Positions 51,893-61,485 are shown, numbered from the stretch's first letter. The stretch is DNA of 64,000 nucleotides from Bradyrhizobium ottawaense (GCF_900099825.1 NZ_LT629693.1:4723001-4787000), one strand, 5' to 3'. Numbers and translations: made by a program. The notes: a model not told the origin generated them from the letters alone.

Positions 51893-53659
51893 TTGGCGAG
51901 CGAGCGCGTGCAACGGCGGCTGGCGGCGGTTCTGGCAGCGGACGTTGCCGGCTATAGCCGCCTCATGGGCCGGGACGAAGAGGGCACGCTGGCCAGCCTG
52001 AAGACTTTCAGGCGGAGCTTGATCGATCCCGCCCTGGCCCGCCATCAGGGGCGCATTGTCAAGACCACCGGCGACGGCTTGCTGGTCGAGTTCGCCAGCG
52101 CCGTGGATGCCGTGCGCTGCGCGGTGGAAGTCCAGCGCGCCATGCACGAAAAAAACGGCAAAGTATCGCAGGATATTAGAATCGAATTCCGCATCGGCAT
52201 TCACGTCGGCGACATCATCATCGACGACGACGACATTTTCGGCGATGGCGTCAACATCGCCGCGCGTCTCGAAGGCATCGCGGAGCCCGGCGGCATCTGC
52301 ATCTCCGACGACGCGCAGCGGCAGGTTCGCGGTAAGGTCGACACCGTCTTCGACGACATGGGTTCGCAAAACCTGAAGAATATCGCCGAGCCGATGCGCA
52401 CCTGGCGCGCGCGGCTTGATGCTAACGCTCCTTCGAAGGCGCCGGCCGACGCTGTTCAACCGCTCGCGCTTCCCGACAAGCCCTCCATCGCCGTCCTGCC
52501 CTTCCAGAACATGAGCGGCGATCCGGAACAGGAATATTTTGCCGACGGCATGGTCGAGGACATCATCACCGCGCTGTCGCGTTTCAAGTCGCTGTTTGTG
52601 ATCGCCCGAAACTCCAGCTTCACCTACAAAGGCAAGGCCGTCGATATCAAGCAGGTCGGGCGCGAGCTTGGCGTGCGCTATGTACTGGAAGGAAGCGTCA
52701 GGAAAGCGGGAAATCGCGTGCGCATCACCGGCCAGCTGATCGAGGCCGCGACCGGCCGGCATCTATGGGCGGACAAATTCGACGGCGCACTTGAGGACGT
52801 ATTCGGTCTTCAGGACCAGGTCACCACCAGCGTCGTGGGCTTGATCGCTCCGACGCTTGAGCAGGCCGAGATCGAGCGGGCGAAACAAAAGCCCACCGAC
52901 AGGCTGGACAGCTACGATTTCTATCTGCGCGGCAAGGCGCTGGCGAACAGAATGTCATCGCTGGCCGAGGCGCGCGAATTTTTTAGAAAGGCTTTTGAAC
53001 AAGACCCGGAATTTGGCGCCGCGTATGCCATGGCTGCCTGGACATTGCTGATGCAACAATCGATCCATGGTATGCCTCTAACGATTGAAATGCGGACAGA
53101 GGCAATTCGGCTTGCCCATTTGGGCTCAAAAGTGGGAAGCGGTGACGCTTTTGTCCTCGCCAGATCGGGTCATGTTCTGACCTACCTCGGTCACGAATAT
53201 GATCGGGGCACATCGATGGTGGAGCAGGCGGTCACGCTCAACCCCAATCTCGCTGTCGCTTGGTACTGCCGGGGCTGGGTCTCGCTCATGTGCGGCGAAG
53301 CGGAACACGCGGTCGAAAGTTTCGAGCGAATGATCAGGTTGAGTCCGCTCGACCCGTTGCGGGTTGGCGCCTGGAACGGAAGTTCATTCGCGTTGTTTCA
53401 GCTGGGCCGTTATGAAGAAGGCTGTGTGTCGGCGACGAAATCGGTTCAATTTGGCGCCAATGTGCATACGCTTGGAGCCTACATCATGAACGCGGTTCGT
53501 ACCGGTCGTGCTGTGGAGGCAAGCGAAGCGGTTGCGCAATTGTTGAAACTGCAGCCCGGCTTTCGCGCTTCGTACGTCAGCGAGGCCTTCCCGGTCCGCT
53601 GGCCCGAGCGGCGGGCTGAAATAGAAGCAGCGCTGCGCGAGGCGGGGCTACCGGACTAG
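51893..53659 (+). CDS. Class III adenylate cyclase with FlgO/TolB-like and TPR domains (copy 1)
   Basis: A 588-residue protein. The cyclase domain (about residues 8-175) keeps the two metal Asp residues (ADVAGYSRL; TTGDGLLVEF), the Lys before them (RIVKTTGDG) and the D/N/R set (DIFGDGVNIAARLE), so it should be active. A linker leads to a FlgO-like domain (PSIAVLPFQNMSGDPEQEYF; RELGVRYVLEGSVRKAGNRV), then TPR-like repeats (about 330-580). It starts with TTG at 51893 and is followed by a close paralogue, 290 bases downstream. No membrane segment is seen. Confidence 0.9.
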   Translation: MASERVQRRLAAVLAADVAGYSRLMGRDEEGTLASLKTFRRSLIDPALARHQGRIVKTTGDGLLVEFASAVDAVRCAVEVQRAMHEKNGKVSQDIRIEFRIGIHVGDIIIDDDDIFGDGVNIAARLEGIAEPGGICISDDAQRQVRGKVDTVFDDMGSQNLKNIAEPMRTWRARLDANAPSKAPADAVQPLALPDKPSIAVLPFQNMSGDPEQEYFADGMVEDIITALSRFKSLFVIARNSSFTYKGKAVDIKQVGRELGVRYVLEGSVRKAGNRVRITGQLIEAATGRHLWADKFDGALEDVFGLQDQVTTSVVGLIAPTLEQAEIERAKQKPTDRLDSYDFYLRGKALANRMSSLAEAREFFRKAFEQDPEFGAAYAMAAWTLLMQQSIHGMPLTIEMRTEAIRLAHLGSKVGSGDAFVLARSGHVLTYLGHEYDRGTSMVEQAVTLNPNLAVAWYCRGWVSLMCGEAEHAVESFERMIRLSPLDPLRVGAWNGSSFALFQLGRYEEGCVSATKSVQFGANVHTLGAYIMNAVRTGRAVEASEAVAQLLKLQPGFRASYVSEAFPVRWPERRAEIEAALREAGLPD

Positions 53660-53948
53660 GCATGTCGACTTCAGCGCAGCACGACTGCGCCGAGCCGGTC
53701 CATTCTACTTTGCATGGGGTTGTTTTCGCGATTTTGTGTCCAGGCCCTGTGATTCACCGCCGATAGCGCGCCGAAGACGCGCGTGAACGCGCTGGCGGAG
53801 GCGCCGGGCCGCGTCCGGGACACACGAGATCGTCAGTGCTTCGCGCTTGCGGCGAATCGAAATTCAACTCCAACCCGTCATGCTCTAGCCTGCGACAGTT
53901 TGTCGTGCTTTGATGTGGCCGAGAGTGCAACTCGACCCCGGGAACCCT

Positions 53949-55751
53949 TTGGCTATCAAGCACGTAGAGCGTCGGTTGGCGGCGGTGGTGGCGGCGGATG
54001 TCGCCGGCTACAGCCGTTTGATGGGTAACGACGAAGAGCGGACGCTGGCGGCGCTGAAGGGCGTACGGGCGACGCTGGTCGATCCGGTCATCGCCGATCA
54101 TCGCGGCCGCATCGTCAAGACCTCCGGCGACGGGATGCTGGTCGAGTTCGCCAGCGCCGTCGATGCGGCGCGGTGCGCGGTCGAGGTCCAGCGCGGCATG
54201 GCGGCGCAGAACGCCACCGTGCCCCGTGAGCTCAGAATCGAATTCCGCATCGGCATTCACGTCGGCGACATCATCATCGACGACAACGATATTTTCGGCG
54301 ACGGCGTCAACATCGCTGCACGCCTCGAAGGGATGGCCGAACCCGGCGGCATCTGCATCTCCGACGACGCGCACCGGCAGATCCGCGGCAAGGTCGATAT
54401 CGACTTCGGCGACCTCGGTTCGCAAGCCCTGAAGAACATCGCCGAACCGATGCGCGTCTGGCAGGTTCGGGTTGGCGGCGAGCCCGCGTCCGCGCCGCCG
54501 CGAAGTGCTGCGCCGGATGTCGCCAGAATTCCGGAACAGCCGTCGAGCGCGCTTCCGCCGCTGCCCGACAAGCCATCGATCGCGGTGCTGCCGTTCGAGA
54601 ACATGAGCGGCGATCGCGAGCAGGAATATTTCGCCGACGGCATGGTCGAGGAGATCATTACCGCGCTGTCGCGGTTCAAGTCGCTGTTCGTGATTGCGCG
54701 TAATTCGAGCTTTGCCTACAAGGGCAAGGCCGTCGACATCAAGCAGGTCGGCCGCGAACTCGGCGTGCGCTACATTCTCGAGGGCAGCGTCCGCAAGGTC
54801 GGCCAGAAGGTTCGTATCAGCGGTCAGTTGATTGAGGCGGCGACCGGCAACCATATTTGGGCCGACCGCTTCGACGGCGACCTCGCGGATGTGTTCGGTT
54901 TGCAGGACCAGGTCGCGACCAGCGTGGTCGGATTGATCGCGCCGCGCCTGGAGCAGGCCGAGATCGAACGGGCGCGACGCAAGCCGACCGAGAAGCTCGA
55001 CAGCTACGATTTCTATTTGCGGGGTGCTTCGCTGCTGCACCAGTGGTCGTCGCTGAAGGATGCGCAGGCGTTCTTCGAAAAGGCGATCGAGCACGATCCG
55101 GAGCATGCGGCGGCTCATGCCATGGTCGGCTGGATGTGGATGGCGCGACAGGCCATCAACGGCCAGCCGCTCGATGCCGCGCAACGGACCGAAGCTATCC
55201 GGCATGCGCGGCTGGCCGCGCGGCTCGCCGACGAGGACGCGTTCGTGCTGGCGACGTCCGGTCATGTGATGGCCTATCTCGCCCACGAATACGACCTCGG
55301 CGTCAGCATGATCGAGCAGGCGGTCGGCCTCAATCCGAACCTTGCCATCGTCTGGTTTTCGCGCGGCTGGGTCGCGCTGATGTGCGACGAGACCGAGCGC
55401 GCGATCGAGAGTTTTGACCGCATGATCCGGTTGAGCCCGCTCGATCCGTTGCGCATCAGCGCCTGGAACGGCACGTCACATGCCTTCTTCTCGCTGGCGC
55501 GCTACGAGGAGGGCTGCGCCGCGGCGTTGAAATCGATCCAGTTCAATGTCAACGCGCATTCGCTGGGGGCCTTCATTATCAATGCCGTGCGCGCCGGACG
55601 TCCCGGCGAGACCCAGAAGGCGGTCGGCCGTCTCTTGAAGATTGCGCCGGGCTTCCGCACCTCGCATGTGACCGAGGCCTATCCGGTGCGCCGTGCCCAC
55701 CGCCGCGACGAAATCGCCGCCGCGCTCCGCGACGCCGGTCTGCCGGACTAG
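53949..55751 (+). CDS. Class III adenylate cyclase with FlgO/TolB-like and TPR domains (copy 2)
   Basis: A 600-residue paralogue of the preceding gene with the same domain order and all cyclase residues present: ADVAGYSRL, TSGDGMLVEF and DIFGDGVNIAARLE. The linker between cyclase and FlgO-like domain is longer here and Pro-rich (PSSALPPLPDKPSIAVLPFE). The C-terminal repeats are similar and both end EAALREAGLPD-like (AALRDAGLPD here). The start could be the TTG at 53949, matching copy 1, or the ATG at 53913. It likely arose by tandem duplication. Confidence 0.9.
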   Translation: MAIKHVERRLAAVVAADVAGYSRLMGNDEERTLAALKGVRATLVDPVIADHRGRIVKTSGDGMLVEFASAVDAARCAVEVQRGMAAQNATVPRELRIEFRIGIHVGDIIIDDNDIFGDGVNIAARLEGMAEPGGICISDDAHRQIRGKVDIDFGDLGSQALKNIAEPMRVWQVRVGGEPASAPPRSAAPDVARIPEQPSSALPPLPDKPSIAVLPFENMSGDREQEYFADGMVEEIITALSRFKSLFVIARNSSFAYKGKAVDIKQVGRELGVRYILEGSVRKVGQKVRISGQLIEAATGNHIWADRFDGDLADVFGLQDQVATSVVGLIAPRLEQAEIERARRKPTEKLDSYDFYLRGASLLHQWSSLKDAQAFFEKAIEHDPEHAAAHAMVGWMWMARQAINGQPLDAAQRTEAIRHARLAARLADEDAFVLATSGHVMAYLAHEYDLGVSMIEQAVGLNPNLAIVWFSRGWVALMCDETERAIESFDRMIRLSPLDPLRISAWNGTSHAFFSLARYEEGCAAALKSIQFNVNAHSLGAFIINAVRAGRPGETQKAVGRLLKIAPGFRTSHVTEAYPVRRAHRRDEIAAALRDAGLPD

Positions 55752-55763
55752 CTCACCCGTCGA

Positions 55764-57107
55764 CTACTCCGACGTCTGCTTGCGCAAGTCAGCGACGTCC
55801 TGCGCCGTCAGCTTCGAGCCCTTGCTGCCGAAACGCGCGGTGACGTAATTGGCGACAGCGGCAATCTCGTCGTCGGAATAGGCGTTGCCGAACGCCGGCA
55901 TCGACAGCGCGCCTTCGGGCGTGTCGCGCCTGGTTCCGGAGATCACGATCTGCGCCACGTTGGTGGCGCCGGGGTCGTTCACCGCCCACGCGCCGGTCAG
56001 CGTCGCCGTCGGCGAGATCGCGCTTTCGCCGGTCCAGCCATGGCAACTGACGCAGGCGCCCTGGAACACCATCTTGCCGCGGGCCTCCTGCGAGCCGTCC
56101 TTGTGCGAAGCGGAGGCCGGCGGTGCCAGGGTCGCCGGCAGATCGCTGGACGCGACCGGCGGTACGCTGCGCAGATAGGTCACGATGGCGCGGATGTCTT
56201 CCGGCGTCATCCGGCTCAAGCTGTGGTCGACCGCTTCGCCCATCGGCCCTGACGCGGTGCCATGGCCCGCGGCATGTCCGATCGAGAGATAGGAAATCAG
56301 GTCGTCGTCACGCCAGCCGCCGACGCCGGTCGCCTTGTCCGAGGAGATATTGAAGGCGCGCCAGCCCGCGGTGATCGCGCCGGCGAATTTCTTGCGGTTG
56401 TTGAGCGCGAAGGCAAGATTTCTCGGCGTGTGACATTCGCCGCAATGGGCGAGCGCTTCGGCGAGATAGGCGCCTCTGTTCCATTCCGGGCTCTTCGATG
56501 TATCCGGCTCGTATCGCGTGTCCGGATTGAACACCGCGGACCAGAACATCATCGCCCAGCGCTGGTTGAACGGAAACGCCAGCGTGTTGGCGGGGGGCGT
56601 CGCGCGCACCGGCGGCAGGCTGAACAGATAGGCCTTGATCGCCAGCGCATCGGCATCGCTGATATAGGTGTAGGACGTATAGGGCATCGCCGGATAAAGC
56701 CGCGCGCCGTCGTGCCTGACGCCGCGCTGAACCGCGTTGAGGAAATCCTTGTCGCTGTAATTGCCGATGCCGGTTTCCTTGTCCGGCGTGATGTTGGTCG
56801 AATAGAGCGTGCCGAACGGCAGCTTGAAGCCGAGGCCGCCGGCATATTCCTTGCCGCCCTGCGTGGTGTGGCAGACCATGCAGTCCGCCGCCTTCGCCAG
56901 ATACTCGCCGCGCTCCACAGGGCTGGCCTGCGCGAGCGCCTTGGGAACGCCGGTCGGATCGGGTCCCTTGAAGTCCGACAGCGACTCGCGTGGACCGCCG
57001 GCGAACGCCATGGGGTCGGGGCCGCGGATGACCCAGACGGCGATCAGCCCCGCCGCCACCACGATGCCGACGATGATGATGAGAATACGACGCGCGTGCG
57101 GGCTCAT
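55764..57107 (-). CDS. Membrane-anchored tri-haem cytochrome c (alcohol/aldehyde dehydrogenase type)
   Basis: A 447-residue protein with an N-terminal membrane helix (about residues 7-27) and three haem sites: CMVCH (about 76), CGECH (about 222) and CVSCH (about 360), each in its own cytochrome c domain with a later Met ligand. This layout is that of the cytochrome subunit of periplasmic alcohol/aldehyde dehydrogenases. It should take electrons from the molybdenum enzyme encoded upstream and pass them to the respiratory chain. Its start overlaps the previous stop by 4 bases (ATGA). Confidence 0.93.
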   Translation of the reverse strand: MSPHARRILIIIVGIVVAAGLIAVWVIRGPDPMAFAGGPRESLSDFKGPDPTGVPKALAQASPVERGEYLAKAADCMVCHTTQGGKEYAGGLGFKLPFGTLYSTNITPDKETGIGNYSDKDFLNAVQRGVRHDGARLYPAMPYTSYTYISDADALAIKAYLFSLPPVRATPPANTLAFPFNQRWAMMFWSAVFNPDTRYEPDTSKSPEWNRGAYLAEALAHCGECHTPRNLAFALNNRKKFAGAITAGWRAFNISSDKATGVGGWRDDDLISYLSIGHAAGHGTASGPMGEAVDHSLSRMTPEDIRAIVTYLRSVPPVASSDLPATLAPPASASHKDGSQEARGKMVFQGACVSCHGWTGESAISPTATLTGAWAVNDPGATNVAQIVISGTRRDTPEGALSMPAFGNAYSDDEIAAVANYVTARFGSKGSKLTAQDVADLRKQTSE

Positions 57108-59299
57108 GCTTTTTTCCCCGCCGCCAGCAGGGAACGGTCGATCGGCAACCTGCGCAAGGCGACGCCGGTTGCGGCATAGATCGCGTTGCGCAGCGCCGGC
57201 GGTCCCGCTGTCGTACCGGTCTCGCCGATTCCGCCGGGCATTTCGCCGCTCTTGACCACATGCACCTGGATTTTGGGCGTTTGATCGATCCGCAGCATCC
57301 GGTAGTCGTGGAAGTTCGATTGCTGGACGCGGCCCTTGTCGATGGTGATCTCGCCATAGAGTGCGGCGGTGAGGCCGAAGATCAGTCCGCCCTCGACCTG
57401 GGCCATGATGGTGTCGGGGTTGACGGCAATGCCGGTATCCACCACCGAGGTCACGCGGCGCAGCTTGATCTCACCCTGCTCGTCGACTTCCGCTTCCACC
57501 ACCGTGGCGATGAAACTTCCGAAAGACGGTTGCAGACACACGCCGCGCCCGACCCGCGCCGGCAGCGGCTGGCCCCAATTGGCTTTTTCCGCGGCGAGGT
57601 CGAGTACCGACAGGAACCGCGGCTGGTTGGCCAGCATCCCGCGACGAAATTCAACGGGGTCTTTGCCCGCCTTGCGCGCCAGTTCGTCCATGAAGCATTC
57701 GGCGGCAAACACATTGTTGTTGGGGCCGACCCCGCGCCAGAATCCGGTCGGCACCCCCGGCGCTTCGGCCCGCACATATTCGACGTGGAAATTCGGGATG
57801 TCGTAGGGCACGTCGACTGCGCTATCGATCGCGTCGATGTCGATGCCCTTCTGGAACGCCGGCGGCAGCCAGCGCGCAATGATTGCGGCGCCGGAGATCT
57901 TGTATTTCCAGCCGACGATCTTGCCGCCGGACAGGCTTGCAGCAATCGTGTCGCGATAGACCGGGCGGTAAACGTCGTGCTGGATGTCTTCCTCGCGCGT
58001 CCACACGACTTTTACCGGCCCGTCGACCTGCTTGGCGATGCGAACGGCCGCGACCACCATGTCGGGCTCGAGCTTGCGGCCGAAGCCGCCGCCCAGCAGG
58101 TGATTGTTGACGATCACCTTCTCGACCGGCAGCCCGGCCGCCTTCGCGGCCTCCGACTGTACGCGCGCCATGATCTGCGTCCCGGTCCAGATTTCGCAGG
58201 AATCCGGCTTGCAATGCACCGTAGCGTTCAGCGGCTCCATCGTGGCATGGGCGAGAAACGGCAACTCGAACGAAGCCTCGAATTTTTCACCGGTCGCGAG
58301 GCTCTTGGCGATATCGCCGGTGGATTTGGCGACCACGCCGTCCTTTTCGCTGGCCGCGCGCAGGTCGTCCCAGACTGCCTTCGAATTGATCCTGGCGTTG
58401 GGGCCCTCGTTCCACTCGATCTTGAGCGCATCGAGGCCCTTCTTGGCCGCCCACATGTGATCGCCGACCACGGCGACGAGATCGTCGAGCACCACGATCT
58501 TCTGCACGCCGGGAATCTTCTTCGCAGCACTGTCGTCGACCTTGCCGACCTCGCCGCCGAACACAGGGCATTGCGCCAGGGTTGCGAACTTCATGTCCGG
58601 CAGCATCGCGTCGATGCCGTAGATCGCCTTGCCATTGACCTTGTCTGGCGTGTCGAGCCGCTTGAACGGTTGGCCGATGTAGACGAAATCCTTGGGGTCC
58701 TTGGGCTGTATATCCTTGGGCGGCGTCAGGTTACCCGCGGCCTGCGCCAGCGCGCCATAGGAAAGGGTCCGCCCGCTCGCCTTGTGCGTCACCACACCCT
58801 TCGATGTGGTGCAGCTTGCCGGATCGACTTCCCATTGCGCCGCTGCCGCCTGCACCAGCATGGCGCGCGCGCTGGCACCTGCCGCGCGAAGCGGCTTCCA
58901 GAAAGCCCGGACCGACGTGGAGCCGCCGGTCGCCTGAATGATGAAGATGGGATTGCCGTAAAGCTTCTCGTTCGCCGGCGCGTGTTGCAGCTTCACTTGC
59001 GACCAATCGGCGTCGAGCTCTTCGGCCAGAATCATCGAAATGGCGGTGTAGATTCCCTGGCCCATTTCGACCTGCGGCATCACCAGCGTGGTCGCGCCGT
59101 CCGCGTCGATCCGGATAAAGGCGTTGGGCGCGAATTTGCCGTCGGTCACGTCAGGTGGCTGTACCGGCTCGTTGACGGCGGCGCGCAGCGGCAGATGGAA
59201 GGCGAGCAGGAAGCCGCCGGCCAGTCCGCTGCTCAGCAGCGCGCGGCGCGAAACGCCATCGGAGGTCTTTCTCGCGGCTGTTTTCTCTGATGAGTTCAT
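57104..59299 (-). CDS. Periplasmic molybdopterin-binding oxidoreductase large subunit (xanthine dehydrogenase family)
   Basis: A 731-residue catalytic subunit with a twin-arginine signal (SRRALLSSGLAGGFLLAF, about residues 17-34), so it is exported folded. Molybdopterin-contact blocks include GGGFGRKLEPDMVVAAVRIA (about 405) and GVGPNNNVFAAECFMDELA (about 525). The active-site Glu is in GGIGETGTTAGP near residue 695. It resembles the IorB-like aldehyde/isoquinoline oxidoreductases. The three genes FeS subunit, this one and cytochrome c are in one operon; the substrate (an aldehyde or N-heterocycle) is not indicated. Confidence 0.93.
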   Translation of the reverse strand: MNSSEKTAARKTSDGVSRRALLSSGLAGGFLLAFHLPLRAAVNEPVQPPDVTDGKFAPNAFIRIDADGATTLVMPQVEMGQGIYTAISMILAEELDADWSQVKLQHAPANEKLYGNPIFIIQATGGSTSVRAFWKPLRAAGASARAMLVQAAAAQWEVDPASCTTSKGVVTHKASGRTLSYGALAQAAGNLTPPKDIQPKDPKDFVYIGQPFKRLDTPDKVNGKAIYGIDAMLPDMKFATLAQCPVFGGEVGKVDDSAAKKIPGVQKIVVLDDLVAVVGDHMWAAKKGLDALKIEWNEGPNARINSKAVWDDLRAASEKDGVVAKSTGDIAKSLATGEKFEASFELPFLAHATMEPLNATVHCKPDSCEIWTGTQIMARVQSEAAKAAGLPVEKVIVNNHLLGGGFGRKLEPDMVVAAVRIAKQVDGPVKVVWTREEDIQHDVYRPVYRDTIAASLSGGKIVGWKYKISGAAIIARWLPPAFQKGIDIDAIDSAVDVPYDIPNFHVEYVRAEAPGVPTGFWRGVGPNNNVFAAECFMDELARKAGKDPVEFRRGMLANQPRFLSVLDLAAEKANWGQPLPARVGRGVCLQPSFGSFIATVVEAEVDEQGEIKLRRVTSVVDTGIAVNPDTIMAQVEGGLIFGLTAALYGEITIDKGRVQQSNFHDYRMLRIDQTPKIQVHVVKSGEMPGGIGETGTTAGPPALRNAIYAATGVALRRLPIDRSLLAAGKKA

Positions 59300-59308
59300 G
59301 GCGCGCTC

Positions 59309-59773
59309 CTACGACTGGCGTCCGGTCGCGGCTTGCTTGATGGCTTCGCGAATGCGCACATAAGTGCCGCAGCGGCAGATATTTCCGGCCATTGCAGCGT
59401 CGATGTCGGAATCGTCGGGATTAGGCGTGGCGGCAAGCAGCGCCGCGGCCGACATGATCTGGCCGGACTGGCAATAGCCGCACTGGATCACTTCGAGATC
59501 GAGCCAGGCCTTTTGCACCTTCGCCCCGGCGGGCGACGCGCCGACACCTTCGATGGTGGTCACCGGGCGATCGCGCACCGCGCCGACCGGCAGCACGCAG
59601 GAGCGTACCGGTTTGCCGTCGATATGCACCGTGCAGGCGCCGCATTGGGCGATGCCGCAGCCGAATTTGGTGCCGGTCAATCCGAGGATGTCGCGCAGCA
59701 CCCAGAGCAGGGGCATGTCGGCGGGGGCGTCAAAAGATTTTGGTTCGCCATTAATGGTCAGCGTGGTTGCCAT
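59309..59773 (-). CDS. (2Fe-2S)-binding small subunit of the molybdenum oxidoreductase
   Basis: A 154-residue electron-transfer subunit with two [2Fe-2S] sites. The plant-type ferredoxin motif is [20 protein letters not shown] (about 36-55), with the fourth Cys in RSCVLP. The second site is in [11 protein letters not shown] and [11 protein letters not shown]. It has no signal and is presumably carried out with the large subunit. The start at 59773 gives [20 protein letters not shown]; 23 upstream residues were left out. It is the first gene of the operon. Confidence 0.94.
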   Translation of the reverse strand: MATTLTINGEPKSFDAPADMPLLWVLRDILGLTGTKFGCGIAQCGACTVHIDGKPVRSCVLPVGAVRDRPVTTIEGVGASPAGAKVQKAWLDLEVIQCGYCQSGQIMSAAALLAATPNPDDSDIDAAMAGNICRCGTYVRIREAIKQAATGRQS

Positions 59774-59991
59774 ATGCACCCCCAGAGATTCGACGGTCGC
59801 GGGCAGCGGACACGTTGGCGGAGTGCGAGAAACATACCCCACAGCAACGAACTAGGAAGCGGAAACATTCCTGGCAATGCCGATCTGCATGGTCGAAGCG
59901 CCAGACGATGCGCATCACGAAATCGTGCGGAACCGACTGCATCGGTTTTGGGCTGATTGAAATCCCCAAGGTGACGGAATTGTAGCCCGTT

Positions 59992-60198
59992 TCACGCCAA
60001 CTGCGTCGGCTTTGCCGGGTGCGCCGTCTTCGGATGGTGGTCGTGCAGGTACGAAGCCAAATGGTTTCTAATCGTGACGTCCCCGACCACCGCGGTTTCG
60101 AAGAGGTTTTCCTGCACGTCGCGAGGCAGGTACGGCCACAATGCGAGCGCGGCCTTGCCCAACAGGCGTTCGAACTCGAGAGTTGAGTTATTCATCAT
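59992..60198 (-). CDS. Small hypothetical protein
   Basis: A 68-residue protein I do not recognise. It has a helical N-terminal part (STLEFERLLGKAALALWPYL) and a His/Pro/Lys-rich end (LHDHHPKTAHPAKPTQ). Codon use fits the window. It lies in a run of four small minus-strand genes between the molybdenum enzyme operon and a Crp/Fnr regulator, which suggests a stress- or oxygen-regulated set. No function is offered. Confidence 0.6.
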   Translation of the reverse strand: MMNNSTLEFERLLGKAALALWPYLPRDVQENLFETAVVGDVTIRNHLASYLHDHHPKTAHPAKPTQLA

Positions 60199-60254
60199 TT
60201 TGGGCCACCGGTTCAGAACGGATTCTTGCAGGGGGAAAATCGGACTTGCCGCCC

Positions 60255-60473
60255 TTATTCCGGCTCGCGGTGAACAAACTCGCGATGAATCTCTCTCCCG
60301 TTTTCGTTGACAACCAATATCTCGAGGTCCTGGTCGTCCCGCAGGCTGTTGTTGCGGAAGTCCTGCGCGATCTCCTTGCAGTGACTGATCGCTTCGGCAT
60401 TGGTGTTGAACTCAATGCCGACGCGGTCTCGCATCGGGACGCCGTCTTTCATGTCGAAAAAGAATTTTCGCAT
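60255..60473 (-). CDS. DUF6894-like small protein
   Basis: A 72-residue protein with the pattern MRKFFFDMKDG...RDRVGIEF and a C-terminal LEILVVNENGREIHRE. This matches the DUF6894 family of small proteins that are very common in Bradyrhizobium and Methylobacterium. The function is unknown. It belongs to the small-gene run at 59992-61002. Confidence 0.75.
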   Translation of the reverse strand: MRKFFFDMKDGVPMRDRVGIEFNTNAEAISHCKEIAQDFRNNSLRDDQDLEILVVNENGREIHREFVHREPE

Positions 60474-60506
60474 GGTTAATGCCCGGTTTCGCGGATGTCG
60501 GCCAAT

Positions 60507-60767
60507 CTAGTGTGTCCCCTTAGGAATCATGCGTCCGCCTTGAACCGCGTGAGTGACGGCACTTTGTGGGCGGCCTTTGATGGTGCGTAGCGGCTCCAGC
60601 CAGGCCTCCGTCACCACACTTTCGATGATGTGCACCTGAACTCTTCGGCAGATCGGGCAAGTAAACGTTCGCAAGTCCCGCCCCGTACTGCTCGGCTCAA
60701 TCGCCGAAAGTTTCATGGGAGAACCGCAAGCGGTGCATTGCGGGCCCTGGTTTTGTCTTTCGAGCAT
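60507..60767 (-). CDS. Small zinc-ribbon protein (copy A)
   Basis: An 86-residue protein with two CxxC pairs, CTACGSPM (about residues 11-18) and CPICRRVQ (about 37-44), spaced as in a zinc ribbon. The C-terminal half has no recognised domain. It is paralogous to the next gene upstream at 60778-61002, with the same order of cysteines and the shared pattern E-x-x-x-P between them. The start at 60767 was chosen; upstream in-frame sequence overlaps the neighbouring gene. It may bind zinc and nucleic acid or protein, but no function is known. Confidence 0.7.
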   Translation of the reverse strand: MLERQNQGPQCTACGSPMKLSAIEPSSTGRDLRTFTCPICRRVQVHIIESVVTEAWLEPLRTIKGRPQSAVTHAVQGGRMIPKGTH

Positions 60768-60777
60768 GGAAGTTTCC

Positions 60778-61002
60778 TCAATGCGGTGCTCTGAGTTCGC
60801 CAGCCAGCCATCCGACCGCTTTCGACTTGAAGGGGTCCGATGCAATGACGCTGATCTCCACGCGATCGCACTTCGGGCATTCGAACAACCGGTGCTCGAA
60901 GCCTATGGGCCCCGGCGACACGCGTTCCAGCATCATCCGCGTCTGGCAACGGATACAGCGAGGGCGCTCAATAGCGGTCAGAAACTGTTGGGATGAAGTC
61001 AT
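60778..61002 (-). CDS. Small zinc-ribbon protein (copy B)
   Basis: A 74-residue protein with CIRCQTRM (about residues 16-23) and CPKCDRVE (about 42-49), a zinc-ribbon layout. Compared with copy A, both have C-x-x-C-x-x-x-M, then about 20 residues with a Pro-Gly/Ser turn, then F-x-C-P-x-C-x-R-V. It is separated from copy A by 10 bases, so the two are one transcript. Function unknown. Confidence 0.7.
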   Translation of the reverse strand: MTSSQQFLTAIERPRCIRCQTRMMLERVSPGPIGFEHRLFECPKCDRVEISVIASDPFKSKAVGWLAGELRAPH

Positions 61003-61170
61003 GAGGCTTCCCTGTACCAGGCGGGAGCGTTCCAGAACTCTCAGTCACCGGGTAGATGCCGCAGCGGGCCGGTGATCCCACCAGATTGCCCCTGCCGCTT
61101 TCCTCCCGTCTGTTCGATTTTGCTCATCTTCCAAAAATTAGTCAGTTGGCGCGTCTCCCAGATAGCGAAA

Positions 61171-61201
61171 GGCCCCAGCGTCGGGGGAGATCGCTGGGGC
61201 C
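61171..61201 (-). terminator. Terminator-like hairpin
   Basis: GGCCCCAGCG and CGCTGGGGCC form a perfect 10-base stem with an 11-base loop. On the minus strand it is followed by TTTCGCT, a weak U-tract, so it could end a minus-strand transcript arriving from upstream. Confidence 0.5.
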
Positions 61202-61485
61202 ATCACACACGCATCGAACGCCTATGGGTAGAGCGTTCGACACGGCCAAGTCGTCCCGGCGGCAATCGTTCGCGGCGAGCGGCCGGCAATTTCAAAAAAG
61301 CCGCTTCTGATTTCATGACCGTCCATCAATCACGGAAGCATGCGAGCGGCCCGCTTCGGTGCCGTCTGAATCAGGACCTGAAAATTTCTATTTCGTGGTC
61401 AAAATTGACCAGCGTCGGAAGTCGGGATGTGCTGGCATTCGCGGTGGATGGGACGCCCACGAGGACGCGCTCCGTTCGCAAAGAT

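Noticed and set aside
53800..53832. Complete REP-like unit between the two adenylate cyclases
   Set aside because: Only a fragment (GCGTCCGGGACACACGAGA) of the TCCCGG family is present without its partner arm.
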